Source: Planctomycetota bacterium (GTDB lineage: Bacteria > Planctomycetota > GCA-002687715 > DRQF01). From it: a DNA stretch of 8,350 nucleotides. Where the stretch lies: contig WFTN01000314.1 of assembly GCA_015485455.1 (NCBI GenBank), positions 1 to 8,350 on the forward strand, read 5' to 3'. The notes beneath the pieces are model-generated. The model was not told where the DNA came from. It worked only from the letters and a program-made list of their open reading frames with translations, and did not search any database. How positions within the stretch are numbered: position 1 is the stretch's first letter; every line of letters starts with the position of its first letter. Made by a program: the position numbers and the translations under genes. Positions 1 to 6,478 of the stretch are shown here, piece by piece.

Positions 1-1440
1 AGCATAGAGGCCGATTTCGACCTATGGTTAGGAAAACTGAATGACGAAGACCTGCGCGACGATTTCAAAGCGATCATTTCCTTGGCGAAAATCCTCTTCG
101 ACAATTCCCACAACTACCGAAGCGAACGGGACAAGATCTTGGGGACGGCTCGAATCGATCGGCTTCACCAAACTCTTCTCCGCCTCACCCGTTCAGCTTT
201 GCATCCTCAAACTGTCTGCCTTGCCTGTTTCGATTTCCTCTTGGCTCTGCCCCACACGCGTCTATCTCCTTTCATGAAAGAAGGATTGCAGTCGCCCAGC
301 CCCAAAGTGCGGCAAAGCGCTGCTCTTTGGCTTTTGAAACAAGGAGACCACAGCGGATTCGCCATCGTTGAAGACAGTCTCAACGACTATTTCGGCGAGT
401 GGAATCTTCTCATCGCTCCATGGATCGCCCAATCTGGCAACATCAGCTTGGCTCCTTGGCTTTTGCCTAATTTGGATCGCCCCAGCAGCAAGATCGTGGC
501 TCGATCCTTGAGCGCTCTTGCGACCATCGGCTTCCACGACCTCGACTTAGTCCTCCGGGATGCGCTTTGTTCACCTGGGGCTGGCCTCAACCAACCCAGG
601 GCCCAAGTCGCTCTGGCCCAAGCCGCCACAAAACTCACCGGCAAAAACGCCAATGCCCTGTTGGCACGAATGTCTCACACCAATGTCCCGGAAGCTCGAC
701 GTCTGAGCCGGGACACCCTGGCTATGCGGGTCACACCCCAGATGCAGGAAAAACTGATGTTGGCCGCGTCTCAAGAAATACTCGCAGATGAAAGTACCAG
801 AGAGAAACGCTACAAAGAGGCGATTCCGCGGCTGATTGAGTCCATCGCAATCAGCAAAGAAGTTGGCGACCAAGATTTCTTCGTCCGTACGAAATTGGCC
901 CATCTCTATTGCCTTCAAGGAGAGAGAGAGCAAGCTCTCACAACCCTTCGTGATGTCCTCCAAACCGAGAATCATGCCCGCCCTTGGATCAAGTCATGGG
1001 CTCGATCATTGAAGAAACTCTGCCAGCAAGAAGCTGTCAAGGCAGGGGAACTGCATCAGCTCTCTTTGACGGCGAAGATTGCCCCTCGGGCCAAGCAATT
1101 GCCACAAAAGCGCAACACATTTTTCGCCAGACATGTAACCCTGCACAATGATGGCCCTCAAGAAATCGGCGGAGGTGTTTGGCATTGGGGAAATCGTGTC
1201 ACATGGATTTTCAAGAACGCCGACACCGGCGAATGGCTCCTTCCCAACAGCACCCGCAGACTGCCCGGACGATTCTTGCCTGCGAGCGGTTTGAGTTCAA
1301 AGGGGTCAGTCAAAATCATGACCATTGGCAGAACACCAAGTCGACCCGGCCGTTGGACCCCCGTGCTCATTTTGTCCCGAGAGCCCTGGTTCAGCCTCGA
1401 TCATAAGATCCTTCTGCAATCCCCCGTCATTTCTTACTGA
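1..1440 (+). CDS. HEAT-like/TPR protein with C-terminal beta domain, 5' end outside window
   Basis: The frame is open from base 1 (agc ata gag ...) to the TGA at 1438-1440, so the start lies to the left; a TTG at 82 is in frame but nothing favours it as the start. 479 residues are visible. Roughly nt 265-630 are alpha-helical pairs resembling HEAT-like repeats (for example PSPKVRQSAALWLLKQGD). About nt 802-972 resembles a TPR (YKEAIPRLIESIAIS, then LAHLYCLQGEREQALTTLRD). From about nt 1117 the composition turns to beta strands, with the pattern VTLHNDGPQEI, WHWGNRVTW, TRRLP, then GRWTPVLILSREPWFS. This recalls the C-terminal immunoglobulin-like domains of some glycan-handling proteins (Wzt-C-like), where a W/Y-rich strand, an R-x-LP turn and a final WF recur; this is a pattern match only. 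The specific function is unknown. It ends 13 nt before the phosphatase gene and probably shares its transcript. Confidence 0.75.
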   Translation, partial: SIEADFDLWLGKLNDEDLRDDFKAIISLAKILFDNSHNYRSERDKILGTARIDRLHQTLLRLTRSALHPQTVCLACFDFLLALPHTRLSPFMKEGLQSPSPKVRQSAALWLLKQGDHSGFAIVEDSLNDYFGEWNLLIAPWIAQSGNISLAPWLLPNLDRPSSKIVARSLSALATIGFHDLDLVLRDALCSPGAGLNQPRAQVALAQAATKLTGKNANALLARMSHTNVPEARRLSRDTLAMRVTPQMQEKLMLAASQEILADESTREKRYKEAIPRLIESIAISKEVGDQDFFVRTKLAHLYCLQGEREQALTTLRDVLQTENHARPWIKSWARSLKKLCQQEAVKAGELHQLSLTAKIAPRAKQLPQKRNTFFARHVTLHNDGPQEIGGGVWHWGNRVTWIFKNADTGEWLLPNSTRRLPGRFLPASGLSSKGSVKIMTIGRTPSRPGRWTPVLILSREPWFSLDHKILLQSPVISY

Positions 1441-1453
1441 ACTGGATCGTTTC

Positions 1454-1927
1454 ATGACCCATGTACTTTTCGTTTGTATGGGCAACATTTGTCGCTCTCC
1501 CTCGGCGGAGTTCGTCTTCGCTAACATGGTCGCCGAAGCCGGTTTGGCCTCCGAATTTCACATCGAGTCAGCAGGAACCCACGCCTATCATTGTGGCGAC
1601 GGCGCTGATCCTCGCTCAAGAAAAGTCGCCCTGCGGCGAGGTTATGATCTGAGTTCTCACAAAGCAAGAAAGGTCTGCGAAGGCGACTTCGAGCATTTTG
1701 ATTACATACTGGCCATGGATCGTGCCAACCTCAAGATCTTGACTCATGAAGCCCCCGCAAAGCACGCCCACAAAGTTGCTCTGTTTTTGGATTTCGCACA
1801 ACAACACGAAGCCCGGGAAGTACCCGACCCCTACTACGGCGAAGGCGATTCTGGCTTCGAGCTTGTGCTCGACCTCATCGAAGATGCATCAAGGGGCCTG
1901 TTAGAAAAGATTCGCTCATCATCATGA
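1454..1927 (+). CDS. Low-molecular-weight protein tyrosine phosphatase family protein
   Basis: 157 residues, the usual length for the LMW-PTP family of cytoplasmic phosphatases. The ATG at 1454 is chosen because the signature begins seven codons later; the upstream extension of the frame overlaps the previous gene. The P-loop VCMGNICRSPSAE places the nucleophilic Cys at residue 8 and the phosphate-binding Arg at 14 (C-x5-R), and the general-acid Asp is residue 125 in DPYYG. All catalytic positions are therefore present. There is no signal peptide and no strong ribosome binding site. The stop overlaps the next start as ATGA (1924-1927), implying translational coupling to the fructosamine-kinase-family gene. 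Known: human LMW-PTP-A has ribulosamine-5-phosphatase activity, and bacterial kinase homologues are sometimes found next to an LMW-PTP gene. Inference: this enzyme may act on sugar phosphates or glycated proteins rather than, or besides, phosphotyrosine. No Wzc-like tyrosine kinase is in the window. Confidence 0.95.
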   Translation: MTHVLFVCMGNICRSPSAEFVFANMVAEAGLASEFHIESAGTHAYHCGDGADPRSRKVALRRGYDLSSHKARKVCEGDFEHFDYILAMDRANLKILTHEAPAKHAHKVALFLDFAQQHEAREVPDPYYGEGDSGFELVLDLIEDASRGLLEKIRSSS

Positions 1928-2781
1928 ACACGTCAATCGAGACAAAAGTTGAACAGGCTCTAAACAAAAGACCAACTGTGATCTACGACCTCATGGGAGG
2001 ATGCGTGGGTGATGTCAAGCGCCTCCGCTTCGCGGACGACTCAACTCTTGTCATCAAGTTGGATGAGGCCGGCACCGGCGGGCTCACAGTTGAAGGACGC
2101 ATGCTCACCTATTTGTCGGAGCACAGCGAACTCCCTGTCCCCCAGGTTGTGGCAAACGATGACCATATGCTCATCATGACAGACTTGGGCGGCTCTAGCG
2201 GAGCTCGGGGCAAGGGCCAAGTCCAAGCAGCCCGCCAATTGGCGGCCCTTCACTCCATCAGAGGTGAGCACTACGGACTTGATTTCGACACCAGGATCGG
2301 TGGTTTGGTTCAAGAAAATACCTACTCCGACTCCTGGCCAGAGTTCTTTCGTGACCAAAGACTCTTGGCGATGGCATCTCAAGCGAAAGCCTGCGGCAAC
2401 TTACCTACTTCCTTGCACCACAGGATTCGTGACTTCGCCGAAAACATAGAAGAGGAGCTCGTAGATCCCAATCCCCCCGGGCTCATTCATGGCGATGTTT
2501 GGGCCGGCAACATCTTGGCGAAGCCGAAACAGCTTTTGGGGTTCGTTGATCCCGCCATTTACTACGCTGACCCGGAAATCGAGTTGGCTTTCATCAATCT
2601 CTTCAGCACCTTCAGTGCCAAATTCTTCGATATCTACCGGGAAACCCATAACATTCACGACGACTTTCGTGAACGCAGACAGCATGTCTACAATCTCTAC
2701 CCCCTCCTGGTCCATGTGACACTCTTTGGTGGCGGATATGTGGAACAACTCAGCAATCACTTGGGCCGCCTTGAGGACTGA
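1924..2781 (+). CDS. Fructosamine/ketosamine-3-kinase family protein
   Basis: 285 residues, typical for this family of ATP-dependent kinases with an aminoglycoside-phosphotransferase-like fold. They phosphorylate O-3 of ketoamine sugars bound to lysines, destabilising the adduct. Visible in order: a glycine-rich P-loop GGCVGDVKRL (about 25-34) with Cys27; VIKLDEAG with the ATP-binding Lys45; the hinge region IMTDLGG (84-90); IGGLVQENTYSDSWPEFF (125-142), a family signature around substrate binding; the catalytic loop HGDVWAGN (189-196) with Asp191; and FVDPAIYYADPEIELA with the metal-binding Asp209. The C-terminal YNLYPLLVHVTLFGGGY (256-272) is also typical. The ATG at 1924 overlaps the phosphatase stop. 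Bacterial members often prefer ribulosamines or erythrulosamines to fructosamines, so the exact sugar is not known. The stop at 2779-2781 lies 6 nt from the end of the convergent gene. Confidence 0.95.
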   Translation: MNTSIETKVEQALNKRPTVIYDLMGGCVGDVKRLRFADDSTLVIKLDEAGTGGLTVEGRMLTYLSEHSELPVPQVVANDDHMLIMTDLGGSSGARGKGQVQAARQLAALHSIRGEHYGLDFDTRIGGLVQENTYSDSWPEFFRDQRLLAMASQAKACGNLPTSLHHRIRDFAENIEEELVDPNPPGLIHGDVWAGNILAKPKQLLGFVDPAIYYADPEIELAFINLFSTFSAKFFDIYRETHNIHDDFRERRQHVYNLYPLLVHVTLFGGGYVEQLSNHLGRLED

Positions 2782-2787
2782 CGAAAT

Positions 2788-3819
2788 TCATATTTCTCGG
2801 GCGACTTGGCGAATTTGCTCTTCAGTCAGACGATGGAGTTGGTGTAGCAATACGGCGTCGGGCTCGAGTTGAATAAACTCGCTAACCCGATGATCCAGGC
2901 GAATCAAAAACCGCTTCAGAAGATTGCGATAGCCTTGAGCGTGAGGTCCTCGTGGTTCGCCGGGGGTCAATGATCGCACTAACTCTGCCAATGCCAAATG
3001 AGGACTTTGGGCCTGCTTCAGAGCGTGTAGGGCTGCGGCTTCTTCCAGTTCAGCCATGATTCCCACAGAAGAGAATCCACCACGCAAGATCAAAAGAAGA
3101 TTGGGCAAGACCTGCTGCCATAATGGCAAGTAGTTGAAACTATCAAAGAGGTGACCTTGCTCATGGACTCTCACCAAATCCAGCATAGGAAGCTCGCCGT
3201 GGAGATCAAAAGCCTTCTTGGTTAAGGCCGTGGCGGTTGAGCCAGGAAAGTCCAGGCTTTGTCTTTCTTCGAATCCTGTAGCAGAGAGTGGCTTGCTGTC
3301 TAGCAGGTTGTGATTCTGAACATCTGAATTATTCTCAACCCTCTCCAAGCGTCGGCTCCACGGCAAAAGAACATCTAAGTCAAGAAAATAGGTGCCAAAA
3401 AGAGCCCGACCAGCATTGTCGCCAAAGGTCTCATCCTGGGAGCGGACTGCAACCATGGCGCCAATCACTTCAACACAACCCTGCTCAACAGGCCAATCAA
3501 GAGGCTTCACTTGGGTCGGCCCGGAAACGGTGGTGAAGACAAGAGCTTGCGTGGCCGAACCATCCAAACGCCCGGCAAACATGATTTGGTTGAATCGGGC
3601 GAAGTAGCCGTTGATGGTTCCGGCACGGGCCTTGGATGCATCAAGAGCCGAGCCCACCAAGGGGAGGCCCAACGTCGGTTCTTCTTGGTCGCAAACGTAA
3701 CCAGTTTCCTGCTCAATAACACCCCGGACATGGGCCAGAAACTGAGCTAAGGACTCCTCATGATCTTCGGATTCTTGCTCCTGGATCTCTTGCACCAAAA
3801 CTTGAAGTCGAGCCAACAC
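2788..3819 (-). CDS. HExxH metallopeptidase-like domain ORF, probably the C-terminal part of the upstream lipoprotein gene
   Basis: 343 codons from a GTG at 3819 to TGA at 2788. Residues 219-223 are HEQGH, a zinc-peptidase HExxH motif, in the context LVRVHEQGHLFDSF. Acidic residues follow at 257-260 (AELEEAAAL), the right spacing for a third zinc ligand as in gluzincins. No close family is recognised. The ORF has no signal peptide and no convincing start: before the GTG there is only caccaacgg, with no purine-rich site, and no in-frame ATG occurs until residue 80. Its frame is the same as that of the gene upstream (stop TAG at 3829-3831), and the sequence across the stop keeps a helical pattern. 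I therefore think this is the second half of one ORF of about 751 codons, separated by an amber codon, and that its own start is a formality. If fused, the peptidase would be exported and membrane-anchored. The protein ends tail to tail with the kinase gene. Confidence 0.7.
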   Translation of the reverse strand: MLARLQVLVQEIQEQESEDHEESLAQFLAHVRGVIEQETGYVCDQEEPTLGLPLVGSALDASKARAGTINGYFARFNQIMFAGRLDGSATQALVFTTVSGPTQVKPLDWPVEQGCVEVIGAMVAVRSQDETFGDNAGRALFGTYFLDLDVLLPWSRRLERVENNSDVQNHNLLDSKPLSATGFEERQSLDFPGSTATALTKKAFDLHGELPMLDLVRVHEQGHLFDSFNYLPLWQQVLPNLLLILRGGFSSVGIMAELEEAAALHALKQAQSPHLALAELVRSLTPGEPRGPHAQGYRNLLKRFLIRLDHRVSEFIQLEPDAVLLHQLHRLTEEQIRQVAREI

Positions 3820-3828
3820 CCGTTGGTG

Positions 3829-5043
3829 CTAGTGGAGTCGAGAGGCAAATGGGCCTTCAAGATCAAAATGCTCCACTAAGTACTGGGCATAGTCCACAAG
3901 CCCAGCCCGGGCGAATCTTTCGGCCCAATGAAGGGCATCTCGAGGCTGAAATGAACCGGCTTTCTCCAAGTCAGATCCGAGTTTACCCAGAACTGGTTTG
4001 AGGTGATGGGAGTGGCTCCCATACAAGGAACGCCAATGTTGAAAGTAATCCTTTGGGTCGAATTCCCCATAGAGCAAGGTGCGCTGAGAGCCTTTCTTGC
4101 CATGGCGCAAAGTCATGATCGCCAGATCTCTCAGAGTATGAGAATGACGGGCATCAATAGCTTCTAGCTCCAACAAAAAAGCCCGATCATTCTCTGACAA
4201 GTTCTTTGCTTTTACGCTCTTCTTCCCCAAGTCTCGGGCCAGGAAACCCAAAGCTGTGTCTCTTTGGTTCTTAGCCAGGGCCAAGAGTAGCCCACGAGCT
4301 TCTTGGTTTTCTGGGCTAATTGCCAAGGCCCCTTCAAGGGCATCAAGCTCTTGAGCATATTTGCCTTCCATTTGAGATAACCTGGCCATGAGGATCCAGT
4401 TGACATGCAGGTGAGGGTAATCCTTCAGGAGAAGCGTCAGGACACCCCGGGCTTCCACAAATCGCGCCTGACTCATGAGGTGGCGGGTTAAAAGGTAGCG
4501 CGACCAGTTATGACCGGGTTGGGCTGCCAAGGCATAATTGATGTGCGAAAAAGACACATCGACTTCACCCTGCCCCGCTGCCACCCAAGCCAGGCCATAA
4601 TGTCCCCAAGGATCCCCAGGGTCCAACGCCACAGCTCGATTAAATCCTCTTTTCTGGGCGTCGTACTTAAACAACAATCGCCCCAATAAATAGCGAGCCC
4701 CAGCAGAGTCCGGCAACTCTGTGCATAAAGCTCGGTAATCGCGAATCAGGTCAAAATTCTCAAATCGGGCGAGGCGGAGCTTCTGCATCTCCCGATGAGC
4801 TGCGACGTGAAGGGGGCGCTGGCGGATCAAGACTTGGAGTCTCTGCTCTGCTTCTTCAGAATCACCCCTTTGGAGAAGCCGGGTAATCTCTACAAAATCT
4901 GGATCGACTTCCTCTTTGGGACCATGCTCCAAATCATAGATAGAACAAGATGGCAAGAAGCTCCCAAGCACCAAGAGGACCCACAGCCCCAGGCCTCCGC
5001 GGGCTTGGCACTTCTTACGTTTCCCTGGAAGACTTAGAAGCAT
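3829..5043 (-). CDS. TPR-repeat lipoprotein
   Basis: 404 residues from the ATG at 5043; a longer TTG-initiated form (5079) would put 12 residues before the signal peptide and is less likely. The ATG is preceded by gatcgaaagaacatc, a weak purine-rich site. The N-terminus is a lipoprotein signal: KRKK, a hydrophobic run GLWVLLVLGS, and lipobox LPSC with the lipidated Cys at 33. Acidic residues follow soon after, and no Asp is at +2 (CSIYD), so outer-membrane sorting is possible if the organism is Gram-negative. From about 51 to 260 there are TPR-like helix pairs, including LLQRGDSEEAEQRLQVLI, FNRAVALDPGDPWGHYGLAW and LEGALAISPENQEARGLLLA. The remainder (about 280-404) is helical and unassigned. 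The ORF stops at TAG 3829-3831, immediately followed in frame by the HExxH ORF. TPRs here probably scaffold a partner or the peptidase domain. The exact role is unknown. Confidence 0.85.
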   Translation of the reverse strand: MLLSLPGKRKKCQARGGLGLWVLLVLGSFLPSCSIYDLEHGPKEEVDPDFVEITRLLQRGDSEEAEQRLQVLIRQRPLHVAAHREMQKLRLARFENFDLIRDYRALCTELPDSAGARYLLGRLLFKYDAQKRGFNRAVALDPGDPWGHYGLAWVAAGQGEVDVSFSHINYALAAQPGHNWSRYLLTRHLMSQARFVEARGVLTLLLKDYPHLHVNWILMARLSQMEGKYAQELDALEGALAISPENQEARGLLLALAKNQRDTALGFLARDLGKKSVKAKNLSENDRAFLLELEAIDARHSHTLRDLAIMTLRHGKKGSQRTLLYGEFDPKDYFQHWRSLYGSHSHHLKPVLGKLGSDLEKAGSFQPRDALHWAERFARAGLVDYAQYLVEHFDLEGPFASRLH

Positions 5044-5210
5044 GATGTTCTTTCGATCAACGGTAAGTTCGAACCACAAGGGAACCGTCCCCTGTCCTCA
5101 TCAACGGACTCATCATAGTCAGCAAGCAGTTTGCCGCCACCCCTGGGCAGAGTGCTGAAAATATTTCGAAATGCTAGTCCACCTTCTTGAGACTTAACGT
5201 CTTAGTGGGT

Positions 5211-5340
5211 GGTGGCACCGAGCTAAGCGCGACACCTAAACTGATTTATAGAATGTCGAAACCGGGCAAATCGAAATCGGGAGAGGATGTGTGTCCATGG
5301 TTCCTCGTCGGAACCTCGTCGTGCTTGGTCCGGTGCCACT
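5211..5340 (+). ncRNA. Candidate structured RNA (long closing stem plus three hairpins)
   Basis: In the gap upstream of the lipoprotein gene, 5211-5233 pairs with 5318-5340 over 23 positions: 18 Watson-Crick, four G.U and one A-C mismatch (5221/5330). Inside are 5241-5247 with 5274-5280 (seven pairs, one U.G), GGAT 5285-5288 with GTCC 5293-5296 (one U.G), and the perfect six-pair hairpin GGTTCC/GGAACC (5299-5304, 5310-5315, loop TCGTC). The wobbles become A-C mismatches on the minus strand, so the plus strand is favoured as the transcript. There is no clear promoter or T-run, and no known RNA family (SRP, 6S, tmRNA, RNase P, FMN riboswitch) is recognised. A palindromic mobile repeat is the main alternative. 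Confidence 0.4.
5256..5281 (+). repeat. Short direct repeat TCGAAAYCGGG, two copies
   Basis: TCGAAACCGGG at 5256-5266 and TCGAAATCGGG at 5271-5281 match at 10 of 11 positions with starts 15 nt apart. They lie inside the candidate structured RNA; part of the second copy forms one side of the 5241-5247/5274-5280 helix. Confidence 0.6.
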
Positions 5341-5366
5341 TTGATAGTCATGAAATTGGAAGGAGA

Positions 5367-6476
5367 CTAAGATTGGGGATCTGACAAGACTCGCCCGAAG
5401 AGGCGCAGGTCTCCGTCTGCCAGTTCAACATGAAGCCACTCAAGGTCAACCGTGTCAGCCATGAATTCAACTTGGCGACCGCGAATTGCTCCCAGAGCAT
5501 CCACGTCACCCAAGACTTTAGGAGCCAAGTAAACTTGAACCAAATCCACGTAACCGCCTTGAAAAAATGATCCCAAGACCTGGGCGCCACCCTCAACCAA
5601 GATTCGACCAAATCCCCGTTCGTGAAGGTCCCGAAGAACAAACTTCAGGTCAACCCCGTCTTCGGTCACTGGGCAACAGACAACAACCACGCCAAAGGAA
5701 CGAAACGATTTGATACGGCTTGGATCAACGTTGTCTCCGCAATAAATGATGGGTTGTCGCTCGATCTCAGTGAGGACTTTGGCATCCACGGGAGTTTGAA
5801 GTGACGTATCGAGAATGATGGGGGCAGGTGAATCTCCACTAACATGACGGACACCCAAATGGGGATCGTCTGCCAAGATCGTCCCTGAACCCACCAAAAT
5901 TCCATCGCAGCGTGCCCGTTCTTCATGAACAAGGGCTCTTGCGGTCTTGCTGGTAATCCACTTGGAATCACCAGTCTTGGTAGCGATCTTGCCATCCAGA
6001 GTGGAAGCCCATTTGGCCATAATCACTGGGCGCTTGGCGCTCAGGCTGGCGACAAAAGGCGCGATCAACTCCTGGCACTCACTCTCAAGCAGTCCGCAAG
6101 TCACATCCAGCCCATTGGCTTTGAGGCTCAGAAGAGCTCGCCCCCCATGCTGAGGATTCGGATCAACGCAACCAATGAAGACACGGCGAATGCCCGCATC
6201 CACGACGAATTCAGAACAAGGTGGTGTGCGACCTTGGGTAGAACAGGGCTCCAAGGTGACGTAAAGATCTGCGCCCCGGGCATGGACCCCAGCAGCATGG
6301 ATGGCATTGACTTCAGCATGAGGTCCGCCCAAAGCCTCATGATAGCCCTGCCCAACGATCTTGCCCTCCTTGACAACCACGGCCCCAACACAAGGATTAG
6401 GCTCAACGAACCCGGCCCCTCTTTTGGCCAAGTCAATAGCCTGGGACATGAAGCTTTCTTGGGGACATGGGGACAT
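5367..6476 (-). CDS. ribD: Bifunctional riboflavin biosynthesis protein: pyrimidine deaminase and reductase
   Basis: 369 residues, the normal RibD length. It deaminates the pyrimidine formed by GTP cyclohydrolase II and then reduces the ribosyl group with NADPH, steps two and three of riboflavin synthesis in the cytoplasm. Deaminase domain (about 1-148): PNPCVGAVVV, zinc ligand His53 and catalytic Glu55 in PHAEVNA, and zinc Cys78 and Cys87 in PCSTQGRTPPC. Reductase domain (about 149-365): MAKWASTLDGKIAT, ILADDPHLGVR and ILVEGGAQVLGSF. The ATG at 6476 lies 2 nt after the miaB stop; an alternative ATG at 6449 (MSQAIDLAKRG) aligns better with the start of E. coli RibD and has a purine-rich stretch before it, so the first nine residues are uncertain. 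No other riboflavin genes and no FMN riboswitch are in the window. It ends at TAG at the family's usual C-terminus, showing that TAG is a real stop here. Confidence 0.97.
   Translation of the reverse strand: MSPCPQESFMSQAIDLAKRGAGFVEPNPCVGAVVVKEGKIVGQGYHEALGGPHAEVNAIHAAGVHARGADLYVTLEPCSTQGRTPPCSEFVVDAGIRRVFIGCVDPNPQHGGRALLSLKANGLDVTCGLLESECQELIAPFVASLSAKRPVIMAKWASTLDGKIATKTGDSKWITSKTARALVHEERARCDGILVGSGTILADDPHLGVRHVSGDSPAPIILDTSLQTPVDAKVLTEIERQPIIYCGDNVDPSRIKSFRSFGVVVVCCPVTEDGVDLKFVLRDLHERGFGRILVEGGAQVLGSFFQGGYVDLVQVYLAPKVLGDVDALGAIRGRQVEFMADTVDLEWLHVELADGDLRLFGRVLSDPQS
6461..6476 (-). repeat. Tandem octamer at the ribD start
   Basis: ATGTCCCC occurs twice in tandem on the minus strand at 6476-6461, and ATGTCCC again at 6449. 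The ATGs at 6476 and 6449 are in frame with ribD; the middle one (6468) is out of frame. Gain or loss of one 8-nt copy would shift the frame of the long start but leave the 6449 start usable. Confidence 0.7.
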
Positions 6477-6478
6477 GA

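Larger units (their letters stand above)
5044..5366. other. Non-coding gap between ribD and the lipoprotein gene
   Basis: 323 nt with no protein-like frame on either strand; the 65-codon plus frame from 5187 is not protein-like. It contains the structured element at 5211-5340, plus small hairpins at 5080-5091 (GGGA/TCCC) and 5094-5109 (GTCC/GGAC) nearer the lipoprotein start, and AGAC-TTAAC-GTCT at 5190-5202. A minus-strand promoter for the lipoprotein gene may be here (TATGAT at 5117-5112) but it lacks a good -35 box. No U-tract terminator follows ribD. Confidence 0.5.

Noticed and set aside
5062..5082. GGTTCGAAC resembling a tRNA T-loop on the minus strand
   Set aside because: No T-stem, anticodon arm or acceptor pairing around it; TTCGAA is a simple palindrome.
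5112..5117. TATGAT as -10 box for the lipoprotein gene
   Set aside because: The hexamer 17 nt upstream is GTGGCG, unlike a -35 box; kept only as a remark in the gap entry.
5088..5120. Hammerhead-ribozyme-like TGATGAGTCC...GGAC on the minus strand
   Set aside because: The core GAAA that must follow the GGAC arm is missing (AGGG instead) and no stem I/III partners are evident.
5205..5222. GGTGGCACCG resembling the T-box antiterminator motif on the plus strand
   Set aside because: No specifier loop, no terminator alternative and no plus-strand amino-acid gene downstream; the motif is the outer arm of the long stem.
5367..5369. Whole-organism TAG recoding (for example pyrrolysine)
   Set aside because: ribD ends at TAG at the family's normal length, so TAG acts as a stop; only the TPR/HExxH TAG remains questionable.
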